From an uncultured Bacteroidota bacterium (GTDB lineage: Bacteria > Bacteroidota > Bacteroidia > Chitinophagales > Chitinophagaceae), in the NCBI GenBank assembly GCA_903882805.1, contig CAIRYK010000001.1:1-43128 (forward strand): 43,128 bases of DNA, read 5' to 3'. Below the pieces are notes generated by a model. That model ran no database searches, was not told the origin of the DNA, and worked only from the letters and a program-made list of their open reading frames with translations. Made by a program: the position numbers and the translations under genes. Every line of letters begins with the position of its first letter. Position 1 is the stretch's first letter. Shown one piece after another: positions 1 to 9,589 of this stretch.

Positions 1-627
1 CTGAATACGGTGATTATTTTGATCCGCAACATATATATTGCCACTTGCATCAACATATACACCAGTAGGAGAAGATAGCTGATTAGTACTGGTACCGAGA
101 GTACCTGTGCCCGCTACTGTTGTTCCCGTAGTAGCCCCGGGCAACCATTTCTGTATGCGGTTGTTACCACCATCGGCAGCAAATATATTCCCACTTGCAT
201 CAACATAAACACCATAAGGATTAAATAGCTGGTTAGCTCCGCTACCGGAGGTACCATTGCCCGCGACTGTAGTGCCCAATGTAGCGCCGGGAGCCCATTT
301 CTGTATGCGATTATTACTCAGATCTGCAATATAGATATTCCCACTTGCATCAACATACACACCGGGAGGATTAGATAGTTGTGTAGCAGCGCTGCCGGCA
401 ATACCGGTGCCCGCTACTGTAGTAGCAGCAGATGCATAAGTGGGGGTAACTGTAGCAATACCCGCGCCAGCCAACTGCCACACAATTTGTGAGGGCTGCG
501 TGCTGCTGGTAACGGTAAGCAAGCTACCAACACATGTCGTGCTGCCCGAAAGGGTCTGCGCTTTAGCGCCAAAAGTCATCAAAAATGCCAACATTACTAA
601 AACACAACAGTGAATTACTATTTTCAT
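1..627 (-). CDS. Secreted NHL-repeat protein, N-terminal part (truncated by window edge)
   Basis: An open frame of 209 codons starts at ATG 627 and runs off the left edge without a stop. The N-terminus is a signal peptide: a basic start, a hydrophobic core and a likely cut after FGAKA-Q. After about 60 residues come NHL-type repeats with the core VYVDASGNIYIAD..NNRIQKW. They recur every 50 residues (150 bases), at about 41, 191 and 341 on the DNA. NHL repeats normally fold into a beta-propeller that binds protein, carbohydrate or RNA, so an exported extracellular propeller is likely. Related proteins often end in a T9SS sorting domain, but that end is outside the window. The signal peptide resembles that of the DUF1566-type proteins at 36873 and 38475. 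The function is unknown. Confidence 0.85.
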   Translation of the reverse strand, partial: MKIVIHCCVLVMLAFLMTFGAKAQTLSGSTTCVGSLLTVTSSTQPSQIVWQLAGAGIATVTPTYASAATTVAGTGIAGSAATQLSNPPGVYVDASGNIYIADLSNNRIQKWAPGATLGTTVAGNGTSGSGANQLFNPYGVYVDASGNIFAADGGNNRIQKWLPGATTGTTVAGTGTLGTSTNQLSSPTGVYVDASGNIYVADQNNHRIQ

Positions 628-658
628 ATACTTATTTTAAACTTTAAACTTAATTAAA

Positions 659-666
659 CAAAAATA
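659..666 (-). promoter_or_regulatory. Possible -7 promoter element of the NHL-repeat gene
   Basis: Read on the minus strand this is TATTTTTG, a full match to the Bacteroidota -7 consensus TAnnTTTG, 31 bases before the ATG at 627. I see no good TTG/TTTG at the expected -33 distance, so the call is weak. Confidence 0.3.
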
Positions 667-862
667 AGAACAACGCAGATTTACCTTTTGCACTATGACC
701 GGGTGTAGCAGGCACATAGCATATTGTAAATACAAAAAGTGTTCTATTCTTCGAACCTATGTTCTATCGGAATTCCGGCTGTGGAAGTATTGTGTGATAC
801 GCGTGATGAAAATTTTCATTACTCACTGCAGCAGGCAGAGCAGATGTAAATAAAATAGGACT

Positions 863-1207
863 TTAAAGCCCCACAGTTTTAGACAAAATATGATTCAGTA
901 GCGCGTTCATGCGTATAGGCAAAAGATAGATCAGTGCCAGCACTAAAGGAATAAGATGTAGCAGGTCATTTTTTATAAACCGGCTTTGAAACTTGATAAA
1001 ATCTCGAACATTTAAAAAGCCTGCAGCGAAGCAAAACCTAAGCGCAAATGAAAAAAATTGCGCTGACATTGCATACTCACTGACTCTATTGGCAGCAAAC
1101 ATTATAAATACCAGTATTTTATAAGCAGGGAAAAACAGAGTTAACACCAGCAAATGGGGAAACAAGACTATTATGCTTATAAACGAGAAATACCAAACCG
1201 TATCCAT
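863..1207 (-). CDS. Small hypothetical membrane protein (114 aa)
   Basis: The frame begins with ATG at 1207 and ends with TAA at 863. The product is very hydrophobic, with likely membrane segments near residues 6-28, 30-40, 50-65 and 82-98, separated by short basic loops (for example around FIKFQSRFIKN). I do not recognise a family. The upstream region has no strong ribosome binding site, which is normal in this phylum, and no clear -7 element. It stands alone between the NHL-repeat gene and a gene-poor stretch. The hydrophobic, low-complexity composition means the call rests mainly on length and a plausible start. It could be a chance frame in A+T-rich DNA. Confidence 0.45.
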   Translation of the reverse strand: MDTVWYFSFISIIVLFPHLLVLTLFFPAYKILVFIMFAANRVSEYAMSAQFFSFALRFCFAAGFLNVRDFIKFQSRFIKNDLLHLIPLVLALIYLLPIRMNALLNHILSKTVGL

Positions 1208-1988
1208 GGTTACAAATTTTATTAGCTCTTAGAAACAAAATCGAATCAAGAGACACCCTTTTTGCAACTCAGTTTTGGTAACACTAATGCTACTGACCAC
1301 CCCCAAAAACCACTCCAACGATACTTAAGACTATTAACTATATTCTTCTATCAGGGTAAAAGTAGAGGTAATTAATAGTACTTTAATCCCTAACGTTAGT
1401 AGTTTTTACTTTGAATATATCGATTATGCGATATTTTACATAGAAGTAAACTATGAGTAAATAAGAATTATCAATGACATGTATCAACTACTTAACAGTA
1501 CGTAAAAATGGATGTTGACTTGTCGCGAGGTATCTTTTGTGTAGTGCTACTTATTAATAACGAGCGGAAAGGCAGCTTAGTCTTAAGTATTTCGAATGGC
1601 AAGCTAAGCATCAGTAAATGCCGATAGCCACTATTTAATTGAAAAAAATATTTGATGAAAATATGTTTATATGTATAAGAATTCATTTTTGGGCACACAA
1701 ACACGCAGGCAGTGGCGTATAAAATACTACGACGCCTTTATTTATGCTAATATTCACACAAGTAAAGACCTAAATAAACTACATAGATCAAAAAATAGTG
1801 GAAAATTTCATAAAATTAACTTGGCATCTTAAATAACTGAGGCGAAAAAAAACAGAAGTGCCGAAGATTTGAATTGCAACCTTTCCAGTTAACAATTTTT
1901 GTTTATATATAGAATTAGCTATGCACACTAAAATTAATAAAGCCTCCCGGTTTATACAGGGAGGCTTTACTTTTAAGATATATTCAAC
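1208..1988. other. Gene-poor stretch upstream of nothing recognisable; ends in the fusA terminator
   Basis: This 780-base A+T-rich stretch has no convincing gene. A 70-codon minus-strand frame at 1492-1704 has no recognisable features and I do not call it. The stretch carries one copy of the recurring motif ATCCCTAA at 1386-1393, followed at once by CGTTAG, which makes CTAACGTTAG a perfect 10-base palindrome. Its right end is the fusA terminator hairpin at 1938-1969. Confidence 0.5.
1938..1969 (-). terminator. Rho-independent terminator of fusA
   Basis: An 11-bp perfect stem (1938-1948 with 1959-1969, core AAAGCCTCCC/GGGAGGCTTT) encloses a 10-base loop. Read on the minus strand it lies 20 bases after the fusA stop and is followed by a T-rich tail (TTATTAATTTT). 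Confidence 0.85.
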
Positions 1989-4130
1989 TTAGTTAGAAGA
2001 CTTACCTTTTGTTTTTGCAACAACTTCTTCTTCAATGTTTCTTGGCGCATTTGAGTAATGGCTGAATTCCATTACTGAAGTAGCGCGACCAGATGACAAT
2101 GAACGAAGTTGAGTAACATAACCGAACATTTCGCTCAGCGGCACTTTTGCTTTAATGATCTGCAGATTGTTTCTGTTGTCCATACCTTCCAGCATCGCGC
2201 GGCGGCGGTTAAGGTCGCCTGTTACATCACCCATGTATTGGTCGGGAGTAGTAACTTCTACCTTCATGATAGGCTCCAGAATTACAGTTTTTGCTTTTCT
2301 GCCAGCTTCACGGAAACCAGACTTAGCGCACAATTCAAATGACATTGAGTCGCTATCCACTTGGTGGAAAGAACCGTCGAATATACGCACTCTCATGCTT
2401 TCAACTGGGAAACCTGCCAGCGGACCAGAACCCATTGAGCTTTCAAAGCCTTTCTGAATAGCTGGTATAAATTCACGTGGAATCGAACCTCCGAAGATTT
2501 CGTTGATAAACTGGAAACGACCTTTACCCTCTGCAAGAAACTCTTCGCTAGCTGGGCCAATTTCGAACTGGATGTCAGCGAACTTACCGCGACCACCTGT
2601 TTGTTTCTTGTATATTTCGCGATGCTCAACAGTAAGCGTAAAGGCTTCCTTGTAAGCAACCATCGGAGCGCCTTGGTTGATCTCAACCTTAAACTCGCGA
2701 CGCATACGGTCAACGATAATTTCAAGGTGCAACTCACCCATACCGCTCAGGATAGTCTGGCCGGTATCTTCGTCGGTTTTAACGCGCAATGTAGGATCTT
2801 CTTCTACAAGCTTAGCGATAGCCATTCCCATTTTATCAACGTCGGCCTGTGTTTTTGGCTCTACAGATATAGAGATTACCGGCTCTGGAATGAACATGTT
2901 TTCCAACATGATCGGGTTCTTTTCGTCGCAAAGTGTATCTCCGGTTTTGATTTCCTTAAATCCTACTGCTGCGCCAATATCGCCTGCTTCGATGAAGTCG
3001 ATTGGGTTCTGCTTGTTTGCATGCATCTGCATGATACGGCTTATACGCTCGTTTTTACCAGAACGTACATTCAACACATACGAACCTGCATCCAAACGAC
3101 CAGAATAGCACCGGAAGAACGCCAGACGACCAACGAAAGGATCGGTCATGATTTTGAACGCCAATGCAGCGAATGGTTCTTTAGCATTAGGGTGACGCTC
3201 AATTTCTTCGCCGGTATCAGGGTTTGTACCCTTGATAGCCTCGATATCCATTGGGCTAGGCAGATAACGGATTACCGCATCAAGCGCTACCTGTACGCCT
3301 TTGTTTTTATAAGCCGAACCGCAAAGCATAGGTACAATGCTCAGATCGATACAAGCCTTACGAACTGCAATATGAATTTCTTCAACAGAAATGCTGTTTG
3401 GATCTTCGAAGAATTTCTCCATCAAAGTATCATCATATTCAGCAACTGCTTCTACAAGGTGAGCGCGCCAGAAATCAACGTCATCCTTCATATCGTCAGG
3501 AATTGGAATTTCTTTGTACGTCATACCCTGGGTAGCATCGTCCCATATAATCGCCTTCATGGTGATCAAATCCACGATACCTTTGAAATTATCTTCAGCG
3601 CCGATTGGCAACTGCAATGGCACTGACTTTGCGCCCAACATGTCTTTAACCTGCTGAACAACCATAAGGAAGTCTGCGCCGATTCGGTCCATTTTGTTTA
3701 CGAAACCAATGCGTGGTACACGATAACGGTTTGCCTGACGCCAAACTGTTTCGCTCTGAGGCTCAACGCCGTCAACTGCAGAAAACAGCGCAACCAGACC
3801 ATCCAATACACGCAATGAACGCTCTACCTCGATAGTAAAGTCAACGTGACCGGGAGTATCAATGATGTTGAATTTGTATTTTTTAGTATCTGGCAATACT
3901 TTACCCTGAACAGTTGGAAAATTCCAAAAGCAGGTTGTAGCCGCAGATGTAATCGTAATACCGCGCTCCTGTTCCTGGGCCATCCAGTCCATTGTAGCAG
4001 CGCCTTCGTGCACCTCGCCAATTTTGTGGTTTACACCAGTGTAATACAGGATACGTTCGGTCATTGTGGTTTTGCCTGCGTCAATGTGTGCGGCAATACC
4101 AAAGTTGCGCTGTAAGCGTAAATCAGCCAT
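1989..4130 (-). CDS. fusA: Translation elongation factor G
   Basis: The 713-aa product is a full-length EF-G, the GTPase that moves tRNA and mRNA through the ribosome after peptide bond formation. It also works with RRF in ribosome recycling. The G motifs are all present: AHIDAGKT (P-loop, residues 14-21), RGITIT (switch I, about 56-61), DTPGH (91-95), NKMD (145-148) and the GSA G5 motif near 270. Domains II-V follow, including the conserved [10 protein letters not shown] of domain III and the PREFIPA loop region of domain IV. The start is ATG 4130, directly at the conserved [12 protein letters not shown] opening. It is a single-gene unit here: no rpsL, rpsG or tuf lies next to it, unlike the usual str operon. 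A promoter (4172-4204) and a terminator (1938-1969) frame it. Confidence 0.97.
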   Translation of the reverse strand: MADLRLQRNFGIAAHIDAGKTTMTERILYYTGVNHKIGEVHEGAATMDWMAQEQERGITITSAATTCFWNFPTVQGKVLPDTKKYKFNIIDTPGHVDFTIEVERSLRVLDGLVALFSAVDGVEPQSETVWRQANRYRVPRIGFVNKMDRIGADFLMVVQQVKDMLGAKSVPLQLPIGAEDNFKGIVDLITMKAIIWDDATQGMTYKEIPIPDDMKDDVDFWRAHLVEAVAEYDDTLMEKFFEDPNSISVEEIHIAVRKACIDLSIVPMLCGSAYKNKGVQVALDAVIRYLPSPMDIEAIKGTNPDTGEEIERHPNAKEPFAALAFKIMTDPFVGRLAFFRCYSGRLDAGSYVLNVRSGKNERISRIMQMHANKQNPIDFIEAGDIGAAVGFKEIKTGDTLCDEKNPIMLENMFIPEPVISISVEPKTQADVDKMGMAIAKLVEEDPTLRVKTDEDTGQTILSGMGELHLEIIVDRMRREFKVEINQGAPMVAYKEAFTLTVEHREIYKKQTGGRGKFADIQFEIGPASEEFLAEGKGRFQFINEIFGGSIPREFIPAIQKGFESSMGSGPLAGFPVESMRVRIFDGSFHQVDSDSMSFELCAKSGFREAGRKAKTVILEPIMKVEVTTPDQYMGDVTGDLNRRRAMLEGMDNRNNLQIIKAKVPLSEMFGYVTQLRSLSSGRATSVMEFSHYSNAPRNIEEEVVAKTKGKSSN

Positions 4131-4171
4131 TTTTGATATATTTGTATTGGTTAAATTTCAATTTCGAGGTG

Positions 4172-4204
4172 CAAAGGTAAGTCAATTAATGCATAATGAG
4201 CAAA
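4172..4204 (-). promoter_or_regulatory. Bacteroidota-type promoter of fusA
   Basis: On the minus strand TTTG (4204-4201) is followed by 21 bases and then TACCTTTG (4179-4172). This matches the known TTTG-N(17-23)-TAnnTTTG pattern of the Bacteroidota primary sigma factor. The -7 box lies 41 bases before the fusA ATG. Confidence 0.75.
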
Positions 4205-4372
4205 TATGTAAATGAAAAATGTGAAACTTTTCCCCATTATTAGCAATTTGTTCATTTATACCTCCTTAATAACACCCTAAGCTACCAAATCTCCTTTTTT
4301 GAATATCTTGCACCGGGCATTAATGAATAGGACCATTCCTCCGCAAATTTATCGCAAGCAAACAAAAAGTCA

Positions 4373-6685
4373 ATGATCAACAATAATAAGCAGTTATGGC
4401 TTTTTACAGCAATTCTATTTGCTTTTTTTGTTGTGCTACTTATTTTTCCGGGTATCATTTCACACCCTGGCGAATTAGCTCCGGGCCTCGGTGGCGATGC
4501 CGGAAAAAATATGTTTGCCTACCTTTTTCATATTAAACACGATCAAGGCTTTTGGTTTTCCGGTATGAATTATCCATATGGCGAACACATAACGTTCGTA
4601 GACGGACAGCCGCTACTATCAGTAACGTTCTCCTATTTCAAAACAATTACTTTCAGCCAGGCTTTAGGTATTATGTGGTCGCTGATTGGGATCAGCTATA
4701 TTTTGGGAATAGTATATATTTATAAAATATTACGGCATTATGGCGTGCATCCTTTAATTTCAATTTTAGGCGCATCGCTAATTATAGCAATTAATCCACA
4801 ACTGTATCGTTCGTTGGGCCATTTTGGTTTGGCCTATGTTTGTGTCATTCCTATGGTATTTTTTTGGTCGGTTAAGTATTACAGCAATCCCATAATAAAG
4901 TACCCGGCCTATATTACGACGCTTACAACAATAGTAGTTTTCTTACATCCCTACCTTGCAGCTTTAGTCATTATATGGTGTTCTTTATATACCGTTGGCT
5001 ATCTCCTATTCAACAATGAAAGAAGTATTAAACGCCGATACCTAAAAGCTATTATCTTAATGTCCGCACCGGTAATGGCTACAATACTGTTTAATATAGT
5101 TATGAGCATTACCGACCCTGTAAAAGATCGGCCTAAAACACCATATGGCATTACGGCTTACTGCACAAGAGGCGATCACATTTTTACAGCTCACTACTCC
5201 CCTATTTGGCGTTTTTTCGAAGAACATACAAGCGTTGTAAAAAACACTGCAGAACAGGAAGGCTTTTGTTACCTAGGCCTTACAACTATCGTTATCTTAC
5301 TGATTTCCATTGGTTTAGGAATAGCTAACAGAATTAAAAAACACCCTTATCAGGATACAGGATCAAAGAAATTTGAACCTATTTGGTTTTTTATAGCATC
5401 GTTTGCACTTGTATTAAGTATGGGTGTGCCATTTGTATGGAATATGGAATGGCTGTTGCAATACTTACCCTTCTTTCGTCCATTCCGTACTTTGGGTAGG
5501 TTTAGCTGGTTATTTTTTTACATAACTACTATATATAGCATTATTGCACTAAGCAGATGGCTAAATAAAAATTATACCTCCGGAAATAAAATTCGCGCTA
5601 CAGTATTAGGGTGCATGGCATTGGCATTATGGACCTATGAAGCCAGCGGCTATATTAACATTGAACGAAATGCTATAAATTCTAGTTCGGAAAACTATGC
5701 TCGTATTATTGGTCAGGAACCCGACAACTGGAGTAGTTTCCTATCCCAACACGGATTTAAAAGTGCGGAGTTTCAGGCTACCCTACTGTTTAGATATTTT
5801 AATGTGGGCACCGATAAATTGTGGCTGGGCAGAGATTATACCAATGCTGAACTTGCTGTAATGCTACAAACAGGTATGCAGTTGGGCTTGCCTGCTATCA
5901 ACCACATGGCTGCGCGCACATCTTGGAGTATTGCAAAAAAACAAGTAAAAATCGCTGGCGGCCCATATGTAGCTAAACCTACGCTTAACGAGCTACCTAA
6001 TAACAAACCGCTATTACTCATAAATCATGAAGGCGACGAGCTTGACCCTGATCAAAAATACATAGTGGAAAACGCTACTTATATTGGTAAATATGAAGAA
6101 TGGCAAGTTTATGCATGCTATCCCGATAAAATAATAGCTGCCGATTTAGCGCACAATCAGGCTATCCACGCTATTGCAGATAATATAATCGCAGGCGATA
6201 GCTGCATTGTAAACACCGGCGAATACTACATTAATCACTTCGACAGTCAAAAAGCAAGACCAACTATGTGGGGTAAAGGCGCACAACCCGAAATTGAGCA
6301 ACATGAAGCACATATTGTTACAATACCACTTAAGCCTATAAAAGACAATCAGTTGTACGAGTTTTCCTGCTGGTTTTTATTGGGCGACGAAAACTATAGA
6401 AGCCCATATTTCAAGCTTGATATGCTCGATGCAAACGGAGTGTCGCTTAAAACGCAGGACGTACTTACAAAAGAAAGCGCTGATAATGAAGGTATGTGGT
6501 TTAGAGCGAATTTATTTTTTACTGTACCAGCAAACACCGTATCAGTAAAATGCCGTTTATTCAACGATCCGGAAAAAGCATACAAAGTGATGGACGAGAT
6601 GATGCTAAGACCGGCAGATGCCATAATAATATCCAAATCATTAAACAACACAATTCTCGTTAACAATCATAGATTACCTAACTAA
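4373..6685 (+). CDS. Large polytopic membrane protein, probable GT-C-type glycosyltransferase
   Basis: The 770-aa product has an N-terminal half with about ten to twelve membrane helices (roughly residues 8-28, 92-125, 130-150, 155-170, 180-210, 225-245, 300-320, 340-360, 375-395, 415-430). A soluble C-terminal half of some 330 residues follows. The first long loop contains GGDAGKN and then NYPYGEHITFVDGQPLL. An acidic residue in this first periplasmic loop is typical of GT-C enzymes, which use polyprenyl-phosphate sugars on the outer face of the inner membrane. The last 200 residues look beta-rich and may be a carbohydrate-binding jelly-roll-like domain. No exact family is assigned. It is transcribed away from fusA and overlaps the convergent sensor gene by 4 bases at the stop codons. 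The ATG at 4373 is the first codon before the first helix. Confidence 0.6.
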   Translation: MINNNKQLWLFTAILFAFFVVLLIFPGIISHPGELAPGLGGDAGKNMFAYLFHIKHDQGFWFSGMNYPYGEHITFVDGQPLLSVTFSYFKTITFSQALGIMWSLIGISYILGIVYIYKILRHYGVHPLISILGASLIIAINPQLYRSLGHFGLAYVCVIPMVFFWSVKYYSNPIIKYPAYITTLTTIVVFLHPYLAALVIIWCSLYTVGYLLFNNERSIKRRYLKAIILMSAPVMATILFNIVMSITDPVKDRPKTPYGITAYCTRGDHIFTAHYSPIWRFFEEHTSVVKNTAEQEGFCYLGLTTIVILLISIGLGIANRIKKHPYQDTGSKKFEPIWFFIASFALVLSMGVPFVWNMEWLLQYLPFFRPFRTLGRFSWLFFYITTIYSIIALSRWLNKNYTSGNKIRATVLGCMALALWTYEASGYINIERNAINSSSENYARIIGQEPDNWSSFLSQHGFKSAEFQATLLFRYFNVGTDKLWLGRDYTNAELAVMLQTGMQLGLPAINHMAARTSWSIAKKQVKIAGGPYVAKPTLNELPNNKPLLLINHEGDELDPDQKYIVENATYIGKYEEWQVYACYPDKIIAADLAHNQAIHAIADNIIAGDSCIVNTGEYYINHFDSQKARPTMWGKGAQPEIEQHEAHIVTIPLKPIKDNQLYEFSCWFLLGDENYRSPYFKLDMLDANGVSLKTQDVLTKESADNEGMWFRANLFFTVPANTVSVKCRLFNDPEKAYKVMDEMMLRPADAIIISKSLNNTILVNNHRLPN

Positions 6686-8715
6686 ACAATTCCCGTTTCT
6701 TCCTCCTCTCTCAAGGTTAAATTGTATTTGTTAGTCATTTCTACAATTTCTCTAATCATTAGGTCAATTTCATGCATTTTTTCAGACGCACTGACGATTA
6801 ATTGCTGCTTGGCATCTAATGAAATTTCTTGATCATTTAAAACCATGCCAATCCCCATTAGACTACTCAATGGTCCCCGAAGTTTATGCGACTGCAGCCA
6901 GGCTATATCTCGAAGTTGTATGTTGTGTGCCTTGAGGGCATTTATTAGTCTTACATATTCTGTTATATCTTTTCTACAACAACTAACGCCTACAATTGCC
7001 CCTTTGTCGTCATAGATAGGGTGCATGGTTACTTCAAGGTCGGGCTTGCGTTTGTCTAAACTCAATCCTTTAATACGCACATGGTAAATATTACCAGCTA
7101 GCACTGTATTGTATCCCTCTAACACTTTTGTGTAAAGCGGAACATCAAAATCCTTTATTACATCTGGCTTGCCCACCTCTGGATATACACCGAGCTTGTT
7201 GTAGGTATATGTTGAAAAAACTCTATTAAACGCAAGAAAATTAAGATTTACATCAACAGACCAGAAAAAATCTTCCGTATTTTCAATCAGCGCCATATAG
7301 TTAAGTTCATCAAGCCAGTTCTTTTGTTTCAATTCCTCTTCCTTAAGAGCGTTCGCACTAACAATATTCAGGGTTTCCGTTTTTAATTGTTGGTGCTTCA
7401 CTTTGAATGCGCGTAAAGACAGGTAAACAACAACCGAAATAGTTACTGCAATTATGACAAGCAGTATGTAAATTATTGCGTTTTTCTTACTTATTTGCAC
7501 GTTTTTTTCCAACAAAGCTATTTGTCTTGTGTGGTCATAATGATCTATACCGTTCTCAATATTATTGAGCATAAGCTTATGTGCATTGCGCCATCTTATT
7601 TCCTGATCTTTATGATGATCTTCCAGAAATTGAAAGGCATTTTTATAGTCTCCAACTTTTGTGTAATATTTCGATTTCACCTCAGCAATTCTCTGATCTA
7701 TTTCAAGGTCATGTGCTCTAATACCATTTTTCTGTAATCGGCCTGTTAATGTGTCGGCAACCGCGAGTAATCTAATTGCATCCTGAAACTTAGCTTCTTC
7801 TATATCAACATCCGCAAGCTTCAGTATGTTGAATATTCTATCATGCACATTTCTATTTACTGATTCGTTTATCTTTATACTCTCAATGAGATATTGCCTT
7901 GCTGAATCAAAAATCTTCTTTTTAGCATACGCGCTGCCTATATTTCCGGCTATTACAGAGATGGCTTCTTTTATACCTACCTTCATAGTAGGAAATAACA
8001 ATTCCTCTTTTTTTATGTAGTTTACTGCCACGCTGTAAAAATTAAGTGCACTATCAAATAGTCCAGCGTTCTCGTAACACAAGCCAATGTCATTCAATAC
8101 TTCCTGTCTCCTAAAAACGAATTCGAATTGAGAGGAGTCTAACAATACAAAGCTCTTAAGCGATAGCTTGAAGTGCTCGGCTGCGTCTAAAAATTGCTCC
8201 TCTGCATAATGTGCAAATGCTATCCGATAATTGTAGCAACCAATGATAGATGGATTGGGGTTGTCTTTGGGAATTAACGCCTTTGCTTTTCCAAAATACT
8301 TGAATGCTTCAATGTACCTGTCCAATGCATAACAAATATCGGCTTTGGAAAAATAAGCTTCAAAACAATCATCAATAGACCAGACATTATGTTTGTCTTC
8401 TATGAGTAAGATTGCACTATCAGCATAATCCAGCGCAGTTAACAAGTTCGCTCTATCGTAAAAATAGATATTGCGTTTTCTACGCATTATAAGCAACTTT
8501 TCAGTCGGAGAAAGCGAAAAGCCAGAAATGGCAGAATCTAAAGACCGAAGGCTTTCCTCTGGATTGCTGGTGTCTTTTAGTTCTTTATTCCATTTTAGAA
8601 TCGTTTCTATTTTTTTTGTGTCAGGGATTGGTTTGAAACCACTATTACAACCAAAAAACAAGAATAGTAGAGGAAGGAACATCAAACCCAAACTGTCAAT
8701 TTTATCTAGATACAT
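6682..8715 (-). CDS. TPR-containing membrane sensor with PAS and DHp-like domain but no ATPase domain
   Basis: The 677-aa product starts with a hydrophobic segment ending in LFFGC, which could be a lipobox with Cys23, so it may be a lipoprotein. Residues about 30-400 are helical tetratricopeptide-type repeats. One membrane helix lies at about 412-436, then a PAS domain (about 470-588). A phosphoacceptor-like helix pair follows, with SHKLRGPLSS and His610. The protein ends 67 residues after that His, so the HATPase_c catalytic domain (N, G1 and G2 boxes) is missing. A similar layout with 'QSH.(L/V)R.P' and no ATPase domain occurs in other Bacteroidota. It would need a partner kinase, or it acts by binding. 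It follows the receiver gene at 8749-9162 after 33 bases, so the two are probably one operon. It is convergent with the GT-C-like gene. Confidence 0.75.
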   Translation of the reverse strand: MYLDKIDSLGLMFLPLLFLFFGCNSGFKPIPDTKKIETILKWNKELKDTSNPEESLRSLDSAISGFSLSPTEKLLIMRRKRNIYFYDRANLLTALDYADSAILLIEDKHNVWSIDDCFEAYFSKADICYALDRYIEAFKYFGKAKALIPKDNPNPSIIGCYNYRIAFAHYAEEQFLDAAEHFKLSLKSFVLLDSSQFEFVFRRQEVLNDIGLCYENAGLFDSALNFYSVAVNYIKKEELLFPTMKVGIKEAISVIAGNIGSAYAKKKIFDSARQYLIESIKINESVNRNVHDRIFNILKLADVDIEEAKFQDAIRLLAVADTLTGRLQKNGIRAHDLEIDQRIAEVKSKYYTKVGDYKNAFQFLEDHHKDQEIRWRNAHKLMLNNIENGIDHYDHTRQIALLEKNVQISKKNAIIYILLVIIAVTISVVVYLSLRAFKVKHQQLKTETLNIVSANALKEEELKQKNWLDELNYMALIENTEDFFWSVDVNLNFLAFNRVFSTYTYNKLGVYPEVGKPDVIKDFDVPLYTKVLEGYNTVLAGNIYHVRIKGLSLDKRKPDLEVTMHPIYDDKGAIVGVSCCRKDITEYVRLINALKAHNIQLRDIAWLQSHKLRGPLSSLMGIGMVLNDQEISLDAKQQLIVSASEKMHEIDLMIREIVEMTNKYNLTLREEEETGIV

Positions 8716-8748
8716 AATTGCACTTTACTTTAACAAAATGGCTACTTC

Positions 8749-9162
8749 CTATCTACCATGCATACTTTCTGCAAATTCCCTTTCTATTACTCTTTTGAAT
8801 GACTCATTCAATGGCTTGGTTACAAAACCCAGCACATTTACGTTGCCTTTTGCTTTATCTATATCTTCTTTCGATATGGATGAAGTAAGCATATAGATAC
8901 TTATATTTTTTTTGACAAAACAACTTAGCTTATTATATTCCTCCAGAAACGCCCAACCATCCATGTTCGGCATATAAATATCGAGAAACAGTATCGCCTG
9001 ATTACCACCATCGGGAGACTGATAATGTTCACTAATATATTTTAATCCTTCTTCAGCTAGTGTAAACTCTACTATATTGGATCCAGGATAATTCTTTAAA
9101 ATAATCACTCTCGATATGAGGTTATTAATCTTGGCGTCGTCTATTATGATGAAGTTTTTCAT
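8749..9162 (-). CDS. Single-domain response regulator (receiver)
   Basis: The 137-aa product is a lone CheY-like receiver. The acidic pair is Asp8-Asp9, the phosphorylation site is Asp61 in LFLDIYMPNMDG, the switch residue is Thr93 in MLTSS, and the conserved lysine is Lys116 in VTKP. No output domain follows, so it most likely relays phosphate or binds a partner protein. It precedes the TPR/PAS sensor by 33 bases in the same direction. The start is ATG 9162. The C-terminus (ESMHGR) runs only about 15 residues past the receiver fold. Confidence 0.9.
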   Translation of the reverse strand: MKNFIIIDDAKINNLISRVIILKNYPGSNIVEFTLAEEGLKYISEHYQSPDGGNQAILFLDIYMPNMDGWAFLEEYNKLSCFVKKNISIYMLTSSISKEDIDKAKGNVNVLGFVTKPLNESFKRVIEREFAESMHGR

Positions 9163-9589
9163 AAAATCAAATTACGTGTTCCTAAAAAATCGACTAAAAA
9201 CCACTGTAGCATTTAGTTATTTGCGCAGCTTTTATTGCATGTTTTTATAGAAAATATGTTTTGCAAAAATAGACTATCCCCTATTTGCGCGCGCTACTAA
9301 CAATAGGGGGCTATTTGTTATTATTTCGTAAATGCAATTATAATAATTGCCCAAAAGGTGCAATCACACTCAAAATAGCGTTCATTTTGTCTCAACTTCA
9401 TTAAGTAAAATGATTAAACAGTCTGTACAAATTATTTCAAACCTTTCTATATAATACTGCTACTGTTAGGGATACATAGAAAAATGTAATGTCATAAATT
9501 TGCCCCATTCGCAAATAAAAAGTTAACTATTAACAGTACAGCCTGTCGTTCACTACTGCTTTTCTAGCGAAAAAAGACTAAAAAACTGT
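9163..9589. other. Divergent intergenic region with inverted repeat and TTAGGGAT motif
   Basis: This 427-base spacer separates the receiver gene (minus) from a small membrane-protein gene (plus). It holds an inverted repeat, CCCCTATT (9278-9285) and AATAGGGG (9302-9309), with a 16-base spacer. One copy of the recurring motif, TTAGGGAT, lies at 9466-9473. A -7-like box TAAATTTG, matching TAnnTTTG, lies at about 9495-9502 in front of the 9590 gene. No open frame of note is present. Confidence 0.5.

Noticed and set aside
1..400. Regular DNA repeats that might be a CRISPR array
   Set aside because: The period is 150 bases, and the repeats lie in frame inside an NHL-repeat gene.
1492..1704. 70-codon minus-strand frame
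   Set aside because: No recognisable family, composition or paralogue, in an A+T-rich spacer; I prefer to treat it as chance.
2601..3626. 341-codon plus-strand frame inside fusA
   Set aside because: It is the antisense shadow of the fusA gene, whose conserved protein on the minus strand explains the sequence.
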